Counted from the first letter of the stretch, positions 7,283 to 15,326 are shown. The stretch is DNA of 16,807 nt from Muribaculaceae bacterium (GCA_029051445.1 JAIDKP010000363.1:1-16807); one strand, 5' to 3'. The notes: generated by a model from the letters alone, not told the origin. Numbers and translations: made by a program.

Positions 7283-8149
7283 TCAGAAGGGGATGTAGTC
7301 GCGGGGATTTACGCGGGTACCGTTGTACCACAGCTCGACCGAAGGGCGGGATATATGAGTGGCTTTGTCGCGCTCGACGAGTCCGATGCGCTGGCCGGAT
7401 GCCACTTTATCGCCACGGGAGACAAACGGAGTGGTGATGCCAGTGTACCGGCTTATGAAATCGTTGGGGTGCTGGACTATAACCACAATTCCATCAGCCG
7501 TGGTGTTGAACACATCAAAAACCGTCCCCCTGAATGTGGATGAGACCGGCTGTATGGCGAGCGGGTCAAACGATGCCTGCCGCGAATCCTCGTTTTTTTC
7601 AGGAACACGTATCTCGGCTCCATCGAGCGGATTAATGAATTTCATGCCCTGACCCACAACCGGCGACATGACCGAAAGGTTGAAGCGCTCCCTGTCGCGG
7701 TACTTATTGATGAAATCGATCTCGGCCTGCGATGCAGCCGCCAGAGAATCGATAGTATATACATGCTGCAATGTGTCGGACGGGACCGGAGGAAGCACTG
7801 TATCAAGGTCGCTGTTGAGTATGGCCACTATATTGTCGACATACATGTTGCGCATAGCGGTTTCCGAGACAATGCTGTCGATGCGCAAGGCAGTCGTTTC
7901 GTACTGCTGTCTCTGTGCATTGCGCAGATAACCCGGCAGGAGAACCCTGGCCGGTGTGTTCACAACAATGAATATGCCCGGAACGGCAAGCAATAATGCC
8001 GCGACAACAGCTGTGACAATCAGCCCTAAGGTTGAAAATCGGAAGTTAATGATGCGTGAGAATCTGTTTTCGTCGGTGAGCAGAAGACGGAAGCGGCGAC
8101 GCAAACGCCGGCGTATCTCTTTCTCTTCACCAGTAAGCCGGTTACTCAT
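7283..8149 (-). CDS. Membrane-anchored LytM/M23-domain protein lacking zinc ligands
   Basis: A 288-residue protein. A basic cytoplasmic N-terminus (arginines near 13-21) is followed by one membrane helix at about 41-63, a helical region, and a C-terminal LytM/M23 fold at about 170-288. The fold is recognised from G-T-V at 208-210, the I-V-V-I-V-Q-H strand, G-D-K-V-x-S-G-Q-R-I-G at 246-256, and the closing E-L-W-Y-N-G-x-x-V-N-P-R-D-Y-I. The zinc and catalytic positions are lost: the usual H-L-H-F-E is R268-P-S270-V-E, the Y-x-H position reads Y235-T-G, and no H-x-x-x-D is seen before G-T-V. It is therefore probably not a peptidase. Degenerate LytM proteins such as EnvC and NlpD activate cell-wall amidases, which is a reasonable but unproven analogy. 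The start at 8149 is preferred over a longer frame because it gives an 8-bp overlap with the upstream MscS gene. Confidence 0.8.
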   Translation of the reverse strand: MSNRLTGEEKEIRRRLRRRFRLLLTDENRFSRIINFRFSTLGLIVTAVVAALLLAVPGIFIVVNTPARVLLPGYLRNAQRQQYETTALRIDSIVSETAMRNMYVDNIVAILNSDLDTVLPPVPSDTLQHVYTIDSLAAASQAEIDFINKYRDRERFNLSVMSPVVGQGMKFINPLDGAEIRVPEKNEDSRQASFDPLAIQPVSSTFRGTVFDVFNTTADGIVVIVQHPNDFISRYTGITTPFVSRGDKVASGQRIGLVERDKATHISRPSVELWYNGTRVNPRDYIPF

Positions 8150-9461
8150 GAGCAGAATATTGTGATGATTGATCGGTTTTCGGGGTGTCTCTGATTTCAA
8201 ATGTATTGCGGTCGGGTGTATTGTAGATGACCACTCCAAAGTCTTGAGCCACAGATATAACATGCTCGACTATGTGTGAACGCACAGCCTCATATTTTAC
8301 CCATGACGTGGCATCGCCATCGGCGTAACACCAGATCTGAAGCGGTGCGCCCTCTGCCACCGGAGGCAAAAAACGCACTATGAGATATTCCTGGCGAGAT
8401 ATGCACGGATGTCCGAGCAGATAGTTGCACAGATAGGCACGGAACAGCCCCGTGTTTGTCTCGACAGAACCGTTGACAGGAGCCGTGCCTCCATCAAAAA
8501 TCTGGCCTTCTTTCAGACTTTTGTCTATAAATGCCTGCAAGCATGGATATATTTTCTGAATTCCGTCGATAAAAGCACTGTCAATACTTTTTATACTTGC
8601 AATGTCAACAATAAAGTTTACCTCTATGAGCCTTCGCCCTATCTCGTACATTCCGCGATAGTTCTGAAATGATCCGGAAATGAGTGTGTAGGGCGGGAGC
8701 ATGACAAGTGTGTTGTCCCAGTTGCGCACCTTGACAACGGTGAGGGTCACGTCTTCCACAGATCCATTGGCCTGTGTGCCCGGCACAATTATCCAGTCGC
8801 CGACACGTATCATGTCGTTTTGTGACAACAGTATCCCCGACACAAATCCAAGTATGCTGTCCTTGAATATGAGCAGCAGTGCGGCCGACATAGCGGCCAT
8901 GCCTGTGAGAAGCGCTCCGGGTGATTTTCCCATGATTTCAGCGACAGCACTAACAGCCACTACCACCCATACAACTCCGTGAGCTGATATAAGAAGTCCG
9001 CGCAATGGGTGTTTTTTTTCGTTTTCGCGATCGTCGAATCGAAGCCATATCAGAGATATCAGGCTGTTGATGCCTATTGCAAAGGCAATATAAAGCCACA
9101 CTACAAGCACCCTCATCATGACAGTGTGAACAGCATGATCTGTCTTAAATGCCCATGGAATGAACGACATCACCACCAGCGGTGTGATAATATGTGTGCA
9201 TTTTGTGCCTATCTTGAGATCTACCATCTGCCTTGCAAGCTGACTGCGCCGCATGCTCAGAATCTTGCGCAAAACAAATATTGTGACACGCCTTACAATA
9301 AGCGCCACAAACAAAGCCACGACAATAATGACCACGGAATACAGTATGTCGTCAAGATGACTGACACCGTCAAGTCCCATCGTGTCGAGAGCCTTGTGTA
9401 CAAACGACATGATTCCGGACGCTATTGCGTGGGATGGTATGACAGAACCGCTGTTTATCAT
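8142..9461 (-). CDS. MscS-family mechanosensitive channel, YbdG-like
   Basis: A 439-residue membrane protein of the small-conductance mechanosensitive channel family. Predicted helices lie at about 38-58, 88-106, 115-138, 156-178 and 181-198. The last continues into the pore-lining segment with A-L-L-T-G-M-A-A-M-S-A-A and the L-I-F-K-D-S-I-L-G-F-V-S-G-I region. The beta domain follows (R-V-G-D-W-I, V-K-V-R-N-W-D, then S-F-Q-N-Y-R-G-M). Helix number, length and these motifs resemble E. coli YbdG more than the three-helix MscS. Such channels open when membrane tension rises after hypo-osmotic shock. Its ATG overlaps the stop of the upstream ion channel by 4 bp and its end overlaps the LytM gene by 8 bp, so the three are probably co-translated. 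Confidence 0.93.
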   Translation of the reverse strand: MINSGSVIPSHAIASGIMSFVHKALDTMGLDGVSHLDDILYSVVIIVVALFVALIVRRVTIFVLRKILSMRRSQLARQMVDLKIGTKCTHIITPLVVMSFIPWAFKTDHAVHTVMMRVLVVWLYIAFAIGINSLISLIWLRFDDRENEKKHPLRGLLISAHGVVWVVVAVSAVAEIMGKSPGALLTGMAAMSAALLLIFKDSILGFVSGILLSQNDMIRVGDWIIVPGTQANGSVEDVTLTVVKVRNWDNTLVMLPPYTLISGSFQNYRGMYEIGRRLIEVNFIVDIASIKSIDSAFIDGIQKIYPCLQAFIDKSLKEGQIFDGGTAPVNGSVETNTGLFRAYLCNYLLGHPCISRQEYLIVRFLPPVAEGAPLQIWCYADGDATSWVKYEAVRSHIVEHVISVAQDFGVVIYNTPDRNTFEIRDTPKTDQSSQYSAHE

Positions 9462-10165
9462 GGCCTAAAATGAGTTTTATGTCCTGAGTGCCTGCTACGT
9501 TCATAGTAATGCTGTATGGCGTCGGTAGCATATACCGTGAACAACGGAAACATGACAATGCCCATTGCAGAAAGCACACAGCAGAGTATTCTTCCGGTAG
9601 TCGTGACGGGATATATGTCGCATCCGAGCGTTGTGACCTGTGAGCATCCCCACCAGAAAGCATCCCAATAATCGCCAACAGCACTGTTGACACCACCTCC
9701 CTCTTTCTGATAAAAAATCAATGCGGCGAAATATGTGACAAGCACAAGTATCGAAAGGTATGTCACCAGCATTCCAAGAAAGCGGTTTTTAGATATGTAG
9801 CCAATGACTATGCTGAGCGCCATAGCTCCTCTTGCAAGCGGTATAAAGCGGAAGAAATACAGTTCCTCCTGAGTGACAAGCCATCCGGTATATGGCAACA
9901 AGTTCAGATAGGGTATCGACAGCAGCAGAAAATACCATCGGTGACGTATATAATCCAATTTCCGATCGGCAATCCACAATTCGACAAAGAAGTCGATAAT
10001 GAATACTACACAAACCCAAAACTGAAAGACCATATAGTCATGGTTTTTCAGAAAGTCACGATCTCTGATTGAGTCGACCGAAATATATACAATGAGAATG
10101 ACCGACAGAACCAGCACTACAGTGCGGAGCGTATCGAGCAATATTTTTTTATTATCCAGGGACAT
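9458..10165 (-). CDS. Six-helix potassium-channel-like protein with altered selectivity filter
   Basis: A 235-residue protein of the voltage-gated-like ion channel superfamily. Predicted helices are S1 (12-32), S2 (44-64), S3 (74-94), S4 (103-123), S5 (130-152), a pore helix from about 164, and S6 (190-214). The pore reads W-W-G-C-S-Q-V-T-T-L-G-C-D-I-Y-P-V-T. Against the potassium signature T-V-G-Y-G-D, it has T179-L180-G181-C182-D183, one residue shorter and without the tyrosine, so selectivity is uncertain. S4 has very few arginines, which argues against normal voltage sensing. The frame continues upstream to an ATG at 10264 inside the LD-carboxypeptidase gene. The added 33 residues do not look like a channel N-terminus, so 10165 is preferred. 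Its stop overlaps the MscS start. Confidence 0.88.
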   Translation of the reverse strand: MSLDNKKILLDTLRTVVLVLSVILIVYISVDSIRDRDFLKNHDYMVFQFWVCVVFIIDFFVELWIADRKLDYIRHRWYFLLLSIPYLNLLPYTGWLVTQEELYFFRFIPLARGAMALSIVIGYISKNRFLGMLVTYLSILVLVTYFAALIFYQKEGGGVNSAVGDYWDAFWWGCSQVTTLGCDIYPVTTTGRILCCVLSAMGIVMFPLFTVYATDAIQHYYERSRHSGHKTHFRP

Positions 10166-10250
10166 ATAAAGTAAACTGTTGAAGACGTGGTCACATATAT
10201 AAACAACCTTACATCGACATGAGTTTACATGAATCCCATACTGATCCCCG

Positions 10251-11171
10251 TCACCACGAAACAAGGCTATTGTAGTCGCCTATAGTGACACGCAATGTGG
10301 CCCGCGCGCCTGAAAGCAAAGGTATGTTGTGATCGACATGCCCAAACGGAACGTTCATTGCAACAGGGAAATCATAGGGATATACCATATCGGCAATCAT
10401 TTCCTCCACAATGCTGTAGTTGGCGTTTGGTCTGCTGCCGGTAAACTGCCCCACTATCAGTCCGGCAAGTGACGAGAGTCTGCCGGAAAGCCGCATCTGG
10501 TAGAGTATGCGTTCGGTCTTGTATATCGGTTCCTCGACATCCTCGATAAAAAGAATCGCCCCCGGCCTTATGACATCGAAAGGTGTGCCGATAAGTTCGG
10601 CTATGACGGCAAGGTTGCCGCCGAGCAGCCTGCCCGTGGCAATGCCCGGCCTGTCGAACTGTGATGCCTGAAATCGCTGCACCGGTCTGTTTCCTCGCAG
10701 TATGGAAAAGAGTTCGGCAATATCGGGATTCTCCGGGCCGAGGGCTATATCCTTGGTCATCGGCGCATGAACCGACACGATGCCTTTTTGTGCCATGAGT
10801 GCATGCAATGCCGATATGTCGCTGAAACCTACCAGCCACTTCGGATCGGCAGCTATGGGCAGCGCGTCGAGGCGTTCGAGCAGATGCACAGCTCCGTAGC
10901 CTCCGCGACTGCATATGACCGCACGCACCGACGGATCGCAGAGCGCACGGCTTAGATCGTGAAAACGCTCTGTATCGGTGCCACTGTAGGATCCGCTCCT
11001 GCCGAGTGCATGATCGCCTATATATGGCCGCCATCCCTGCTGCTGAAGCACGTCGACAGCGGCATGAACGTGTCGCGGATCAATGTATCCGGCCGGCGAG
11101 ACAATGGCTATGCGGTCGCCCTGTGAGAGCGGCTTCGGAAAAACCGGAGGTGTATCTAAACTGACTGACAT
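10251..11171 (-). CDS. ldcA: LD-carboxypeptidase, peptidase family S66
   Basis: A 306-residue cytoplasmic enzyme that releases the terminal D-alanine from murein tetrapeptides during peptidoglycan recycling; microcin-resistance MccF proteins share the fold. The N-terminal signature is G-D-R-I-A-I-V-S-P-A-G, and C-S-R-G-G-Y-G-A is at 87-94. The catalytic triad is visible: S117 in V-G-F-S-D, E210 in F-I-E-D-V-E-E, and H278 in P-F-G-H-V-D-H-N. The triad positions are close to those of Pseudomonas LdcA (S115, E217, H285). No signal peptide is seen. It starts 19 bp after the radical SAM gene and is followed after 85 bp by the ion channel. This puts wall recycling, ion channels and a LytM domain in one direction. 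An MccF-type immunity role cannot be excluded but is less likely in a housekeeping operon. Confidence 0.93.
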   Translation of the reverse strand: MSVSLDTPPVFPKPLSQGDRIAIVSPAGYIDPRHVHAAVDVLQQQGWRPYIGDHALGRSGSYSGTDTERFHDLSRALCDPSVRAVICSRGGYGAVHLLERLDALPIAADPKWLVGFSDISALHALMAQKGIVSVHAPMTKDIALGPENPDIAELFSILRGNRPVQRFQASQFDRPGIATGRLLGGNLAVIAELIGTPFDVIRPGAILFIEDVEEPIYKTERILYQMRLSGRLSSLAGLIVGQFTGSRPNANYSIVEEMIADMVYPYDFPVAMNVPFGHVDHNIPLLSGARATLRVTIGDYNSLVSW

Positions 11172-11190
11172 GTGGATTTACCGGGATTTC

Positions 11191-11970
11191 TCATCCTGCT
11201 GTCGCCACTATTATGCCCCGCTGACGCATCACAGCCGCCACTTTCTCAAGATCGTCGTGTGAGACTTTTGACAGTGTCGTGACCGGTGTCGGGCGGTCTA
11301 TTGTGTAAAGCATCACTTCACGAGGTTTTATGCGCAAAACGGCATTGACAAGTGCTTCTACTTCTGTGTCGGTGGTATTGTCGATTGCCTGTCCTTCATA
11401 TTCTCCACGCAACAGCATTGTCTGCACTATTGCCTTGTCGCCGAAATTCTCCAGATATGCGATGACACGCTCTGAAGTAAAATCGGGTGAACCAGGCCTA
11501 TCGATCAGCCGCATAGTGGAGGTGATTGCCGAATCAAGTTTCAGGATTGCATTGTCGACTCTACGCAGTGCATCGGCAATCTCCTGCCTGTCTATGCGTG
11601 TGGAGTTTGTGAGCACGCTGATTCCGGCTTCGGGATAAAATCTGTCGCGCAGTGCAATGACTATGTCGACCGCCTCCGGAAATTGCGGATGAAGTGTCGG
11701 CTCGCCGTTGCCTGAGAAAGTTATCACATCAAGATCACTCCCCTGCCGCTTCATGGCCTCCAGCTTTTCACAAAGGTCCTTCTCAAGACGCTCCAAAGAA
11801 GGGAACCCGGTGGTGCCGGGTCCCTGAGCGTTGAGTCCGGCCTCGCAATACAGACAGTCGAAAGAGCATATCTTTCCATCGTCGGGCAGAAGGTTTATGC
11901 CAAGTGACACTCCAAGTCTGCGACTGCGCACAGGACCGAAAACCGTGGAATGAAACATTACAGTCTGCAT
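11191..11970 (-). CDS. Radical SAM protein, COG0731-like
   Basis: A 259-residue radical SAM protein. The cluster motif C35-x3-C39-x2-C42 (C-S-F-D-C-L-Y-C) binds the [4Fe-4S] cluster that cleaves S-adenosylmethionine. The glycine-rich SAM motif is G-N-G-E-P-T at 87-92, followed by L-H-P. The N-terminus F-G-P-V-x-S-R-R-L-G-x-S-L-G-I-N is typical of a widespread group annotated as wyosine-synthesis-like radical SAM proteins, whose bacterial substrate is not established. Wyosine itself is not made by bacteria, so the name should not be taken literally. The frame runs back to 12027 inside frr. The start at 11970 is chosen because it lies just before the conserved N-terminus and avoids an overlap of 35 bp. 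It lies 22 bp after frr and 19 bp before the LD-carboxypeptidase gene, in one likely operon. Confidence 0.85.
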   Translation of the reverse strand: MQTVMFHSTVFGPVRSRRLGVSLGINLLPDDGKICSFDCLYCEAGLNAQGPGTTGFPSLERLEKDLCEKLEAMKRQGSDLDVITFSGNGEPTLHPQFPEAVDIVIALRDRFYPEAGISVLTNSTRIDRQEIADALRRVDNAILKLDSAITSTMRLIDRPGSPDFTSERVIAYLENFGDKAIVQTMLLRGEYEGQAIDNTTDTEVEALVNAVLRIKPREVMLYTIDRPTPVTTLSKVSHDDLEKVAAVMRQRGIIVATAG

Positions 11971-11992
11971 CGCTCCCATTTGATGAAAAAAA

Positions 11993-12550
11993 TCAGACAG
12001 TAAGTATCTCTTTTTCTTTTGCGGCAAAGAGCTCGTCGATACGTTTCATGAAGCGGTCATGCAGTTTCTGCATGTCGTTTTCAGCATCTTTCTCGACATC
12101 TTCGGGCATTCCCTGTTTCACGGCTTTCTTGAGCCCGTCGATGCCTTCACGGCGTGCGTTTCTCACAGAAACCTTTGCCTGCTCGGCCTCGGCTTTTGAC
12201 TGCTTTACAAGCTGCTTACGGCGCTCTTCGGTGAGTGGAGGAATGGATATGCGTATGACTTCTCCGTTGTTCTCGGGTGTGATGCCGAGCTCGGAGTTGA
12301 TGATTGCTTTCTCGATCTCCCTGAACATGGCTTTCTCCCAAGGTGTGATGGTGATCGTGCGTGCATCGGGGACGCTTATGTTGGCAACGTTGGAGACCGG
12401 ACAAGCACTGCCATAGTAGTCGACACGAATACCGTCAAGGATTTTGGGATTGGCTTTTCCGGCACGTATATGAGCGAGGGATTCGTCAAGGTACTCGACT
12501 GCGAGTTCCATTTTCTCTTCGGCTTCGCCGAGGTAGGTTTTTGGATCCAT
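11993..12550 (-). CDS. frr: Ribosome recycling factor
   Basis: A 185-residue protein of exactly the family length. It splits the post-termination ribosome together with EF-G. Family features are the N-terminal helix with [11 protein letters not shown], the small beta domain ([20 protein letters not shown]), I-T-P-W-E-K, and the helical segment [19 protein letters not shown]. Two long helices follow with R-N-A-R-R-E. It sits 26 bp after pyrH; the pyrH-frr pair is a common bacterial arrangement. The usual upstream partners tsf and rpsB are absent here and are replaced by a GNAT-like gene and a pseudokinase gene. Confidence 0.98.
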   Translation of the reverse strand: MDPKTYLGEAEEKMELAVEYLDESLAHIRAGKANPKILDGIRVDYYGSACPVSNVANISVPDARTITITPWEKAMFREIEKAIINSELGITPENNGEVIRISIPPLTEERRKQLVKQSKAEAEQAKVSVRNARREGIDGLKKAVKQGMPEDVEKDAENDMQKLHDRFMKRIDELFAAKEKEILTV

Positions 12551-12576
12551 TGTATTTATGCTTTTTGTAATTATTA

Positions 12577-13287
12577 TCAGTAGACGAGTGTGCCGGTTTT
12601 CTCTCCGGCGAGCACTTTGGCAAGATTGCCGGGTGTGTCCATGTCAAACACGATGATCGGCAGTTTGTTTTCCTTGCATAGAGCCGTGGCAGTGAGGTCC
12701 ATGACTTTGAGGTTGCGGTTGTAGACCTCGTCGTAGGTGATCTCATCGAATTTAGTCGCCGTCGGGTCTTTCTCCGGGTCGGCTGTATAGACACCGTCGA
12801 CGCGTGTGCCCTTGAGCATGACATCGGCCTCGACCTCGACTCCGCGCAATGCAGCTCCCGTGTCGGTCGTGAAGAATGGGTTTCCGGTTCCTCCGGACAG
12901 TATCGCAACGCTGCCCTGTCTCATTGCCTCTATCGCTTTCCACTTGCTATAGTGCTCCCCTATCGGGAACATGCCTATGGCAGTAAATACAGATGCCTTC
13001 TGGCCTATAGCCTCAAGTGCAGAACTGAGAGCAAGGGAATTAATGACGGTCGCAAGCATTCCCATCTGATCGCCTTTGACACGGTCGAATCCCTGGGACG
13101 CTCCTTTGAGGCCTCTGAATATGTTTCCTCCTCCGATCACTATAGCAATCTGGACTCCGCTCTCCACAGCCTGTTTAATCTGCAGAGCATACTGGTTCAA
13201 CCGTGTTGTGTCGATTCCGTGGCCTGTGCCTGCGGCAAGTGATTCGCCGCTTAGTTTCAACAGAATGCGTTTATATGACGTTCTCAT
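12577..13287 (-). CDS. pyrH: UMP kinase
   Basis: A 236-residue cytoplasmic UMP kinase of the amino-acid-kinase fold, which makes UDP from UMP and ATP in pyrimidine nucleotide synthesis. Visible motifs are K11-L-S-G-E near the N-terminus, I-G-G-G-N-I-F-R-G at 51-59, the segment [14 protein letters not shown] at 135-148, and V-D-G-V-Y-T-A-D-P at 163-171. The C-terminal [10 protein letters not shown] is also usual. The frame is open upstream to 13470, overlapping the previous gene, but the start at 13287 ([15 protein letters not shown]) matches the family length and N-terminus. It begins 10 bp after the GNAT-like gene, so the two are likely co-transcribed. Confidence 0.97.
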   Translation of the reverse strand: MRTSYKRILLKLSGESLAAGTGHGIDTTRLNQYALQIKQAVESGVQIAIVIGGGNIFRGLKGASQGFDRVKGDQMGMLATVINSLALSSALEAIGQKASVFTAIGMFPIGEHYSKWKAIEAMRQGSVAILSGGTGNPFFTTDTGAALRGVEVEADVMLKGTRVDGVYTADPEKDPTATKFDEITYDEVYNRNLKVMDLTATALCKENKLPIIVFDMDTPGNLAKVLAGEKTGTLVY

Positions 13288-13297
13288 TGTATATCGT

Positions 13298-14449
13298 TTA
13301 AGCTTTGTTTTGCGATTCAGGTATAGGCATGCGGTAGACACGGCGGCGGCGATGCTGTATGCGATCGAAATATTCCCACTGTTTCTGCACACTGTGGTTG
13401 TTTTCAAGCTCAAGATTGGTCTCTGCATACTTATATCCGCATTTTTTATAAACCGGTATAAGTTCGGCAAACAGCAGCGAATTCACTCCCTTGCTCTGAT
13501 ACTCCGGCTTTACAGCTACAAGCAACAAGTCCACGCGGTCTGTTTTTCCTTTAATAGCCTGCATGAGAGGATACCATCCGAACGGAAACAGACGCCCTTT
13601 GCTTTTCTGCAATGCACGCGAAAGCGACGGCATAGTGATTCCGACACCTACAAGGTGGTCAAATTCGTCAACAATTATCACCACATGGTCGAGTCTCAGC
13701 ATTGACAGATACTCGTCGATATAGTAGTCTATCTGCTTCGAAGTGAGCTGAGTGTAGCCATACAGACCGTCGTAGGCCTCGTTTATGAGCCGGAAAAGCT
13801 CGTGGCCGTAATCCTGTTTGAGTTTCTTACGTGAAGTGTAGCTGACGGTGCGCAGGTTGTATTTTTTCTTTACGATATCGGCTATCCGCTTCATTTTATC
13901 GGGTATTTCAGACGGAATATCAATGCGATACTCTATCCAGTCCACCTCTTTTTTCATTCCGAGCCGCTGCATCTGCTCGGGATAGTATGAATAATTATAG
14001 ATAGTTGCCATCGTACTGAGGTATTCAAATCCCTCTATGAGCATTCCCTCATGGTCAAGGTCGGTGAATCCCATCGGACCGATCATTTCAGTCATTCCTC
14101 TTTTCCTTCCCCAACTTCCCGCTGCCTTGAAAAGAGCGTCTACAACTTTGTCATCGTCTATAAACTCAATAAATCCCCACCGCATGACTTTTTCATTGAA
14201 TTTCTCATTTGCCTTGCGGTTTATGATGGCAGTGATCCTTCCTACCGGCACTCCCTGCCTGTAGGCCATGAATGACTGTGCCTCGCAATAGTCGAATGCC
14301 GGGTTTTTATCGGGTCGCAGCGTGTTAATGTCATCAGACACAAGCGGCGGCACAAAACAATCGTTTCCGTCGTAGTGTCTTATTCCAAATCTGACAAAAC
14401 GCGACAGCTGCTCTCTGGTAGGGGCTACTGGATGTACTTCAATCGACAT
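13298..14449 (-). CDS. GNAT-like protein, function unknown
   Basis: A 383-residue soluble protein that I place only at the fold level. The C-terminal part (about 255-365) looks like a GNAT acetyltransferase: a hydrophobic strand V-V-I-I-V-D, a following G-V-G-I-T strand, then L-L-L-V-A-V-K-P-E-Y-Q-S-K-G-V-N, which resembles the acetyl-CoA-binding Q/R-x-x-G-x-G/A loop with the last glycine replaced by asparagine. The N-terminal part has V-G-R-I-T-A-I-I-N (69-77) followed by G-P-M-G-F-T-D-L-D-H-E-G-M-L-I-E-G-F (124-141), a pattern shared with uncharacterised bacterial homologues; it may be a second, degenerate GNAT half. The substrate is unknown. It lies 16 bp after the pseudokinase gene and 10 bp before pyrH. 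Confidence 0.7.
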   Translation of the reverse strand: MSIEVHPVAPTREQLSRFVRFGIRHYDGNDCFVPPLVSDDINTLRPDKNPAFDYCEAQSFMAYRQGVPVGRITAIINRKANEKFNEKVMRWGFIEFIDDDKVVDALFKAAGSWGRKRGMTEMIGPMGFTDLDHEGMLIEGFEYLSTMATIYNYSYYPEQMQRLGMKKEVDWIEYRIDIPSEIPDKMKRIADIVKKKYNLRTVSYTSRKKLKQDYGHELFRLINEAYDGLYGYTQLTSKQIDYYIDEYLSMLRLDHVVIIVDEFDHLVGVGITMPSLSRALQKSKGRLFPFGWYPLMQAIKGKTDRVDLLLVAVKPEYQSKGVNSLLFAELIPVYKKCGYKYAETNLELENNHSVQKQWEYFDRIQHRRRRVYRMPIPESQNKA

Positions 14450-14465
14450 AATTCAGTATAATTTA

Positions 14466-15239
14466 TTATACATTACGCACTAACGATGTCAGCCACGCAA
14501 GGGCAACAATCATTATGACAAGGAATACGGCAATAAAGATGCCGAGACGAGACGCGTTGCGGTTGTTCAGTGCCATTTTCAGTTCCTGGACATCGGCATA
14601 CCGTCCTGCAATCGCATTCTGTGCCACTTTCCGGCACCGCGAATGCTTCTGTGCCACTTCCGGCGGACATGCATCAATAGTGAGCTGCAATATTTTTCCG
14701 AAAGCGATAATATCGTCCTCGGTTTCCTGCCGTGAGAGATGGTCATGCTGGTCAAAGCCCACATCTATCACCTTGAGGTTGCGTATATTTTCAGTAAAGA
14801 TAATACGCTCGGGTGTAATGCAATGGTGTACAATGTGGTTTTGCTGTATGTAGTCCAGCGCATCGAGAAGAGATGTATTTACTTTTATCAGAATCGACTC
14901 GTCGACTTGTCCCTTTTCTATGAGTTTTGCAAGCGAGTCACCATATACATCGTCGGTTATAATCGCTTTTCCGACTCCGGGAACCTCATCGAAATCATTG
15001 ATCATTATAATATTGGGGCTCGCAAGGTTGTAGCGTACCTCAAACTCTTTCTCAATCATGGCCCTCATGTCGGGATCATCCTTATATTCGGGACGCAATG
15101 TTTTCATCATCACCCACTTTCCAAATTTTTTGGCAGTGTAGACATGATAAAATTTCTCATCCCATTCCGGAAGATGCTCTATTTCGGTCCATTTTCCCGA
15201 CGGATCGCTGAATTTAATATTATCTTCTTTATCATCCAT
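14466..15239 (-). CDS. Predicted membrane-anchored pseudokinase
   Basis: A 257-residue protein with a protein-kinase-like fold at about 25-225 and a single C-terminal membrane helix at about 232-254, so the kinase-like domain should face the cytoplasm. K46 in V-M-M-K-T-L fits the beta-3 lysine. The catalytic loop reads H138-H-C-I-T-P-E-R-I-I-F where an active kinase has H-R-D-x-K-P-E-N: the catalytic aspartate is C140, the lysine is T142 and the metal-binding asparagine is R145. D159-V-G keeps the D and G of the D-F-G motif, and no glycine-rich loop is clear. Phosphotransfer is therefore unlikely, while nucleotide binding remains possible. The start at 15239 is preferred over a frame reaching 15299, because a promoter element ends 6 bp upstream of it. 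It heads the nine-gene minus-strand run. Confidence 0.8.
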   Translation of the reverse strand: MDDKEDNIKFSDPSGKWTEIEHLPEWDEKFYHVYTAKKFGKWVMMKTLRPEYKDDPDMRAMIEKEFEVRYNLASPNIIMINDFDEVPGVGKAIITDDVYGDSLAKLIEKGQVDESILIKVNTSLLDALDYIQQNHIVHHCITPERIIFTENIRNLKVIDVGFDQHDHLSRQETEDDIIAFGKILQLTIDACPPEVAQKHSRCRKVAQNAIAGRYADVQELKMALNNRNASRLGIFIAVFLVIMIVALAWLTSLVRNV

Positions 15240-15245
15240 AGAATG

Positions 15246-15277
15246 CAAATTTATAAAAATTCCCCATATCTCATAAA
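15246..15277 (-). promoter_or_regulatory. Promoter of the pseudokinase operon, leaderless position
   Basis: On the minus strand TAAATTTG (15253 down to 15246) matches TAnnTTTG exactly. A weaker -33 element TTTA (15277 down to 15274) lies 20 bp further upstream. Only 6 bp separate the -7 element from the ATG at 15239, so transcription should start at or within a few bases of the start codon. Confidence 0.55.
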
Positions 15278-15318
15278 ATTGGATTGTTTTTGATATCAAA
15301 TAATCGGCTTAATTTGAC

Positions 15319-15326
15319 TACATTTG
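15319..15326 (+). promoter_or_regulatory. -7 promoter element of dnaX, leaderless position
   Basis: TACATTTG matches TAnnTTTG exactly and ends 5 bp before the dnaX ATG at 15332. The nearest TTTG upstream (15289-15292) is 26 bp away, longer than usual. A weaker alternative -7 at 15309-15316 would have a 16-bp spacing. Either choice gives a leader shorter than about 15 nt. Confidence 0.5.

Noticed and set aside
9009..9473. A 154-codon plus-strand frame opposite the MscS gene
   Set aside because: It has unusual His, Tyr and Cys richness, is antisense to a clear channel gene, and shows no domain.
10372..11034. A 220-codon frame overlapping the LD-carboxypeptidase gene in another frame
   Set aside because: The translation is rich in Arg, Cys and Ser as expected from a frame-shifted reading; the S66 triad is in the other frame.
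13288..13470. Upstream extension of pyrH by 61 codons
   Set aside because: It overlaps the GNAT-like gene and has no similarity to UMP kinase; the start at 13287 gives the family length.
14739..15293. A 184-codon plus-strand frame opposite the pseudokinase gene
   Set aside because: It is antisense to a gene with recognisable kinase-fold motifs, and it ends in the divergent promoter region.
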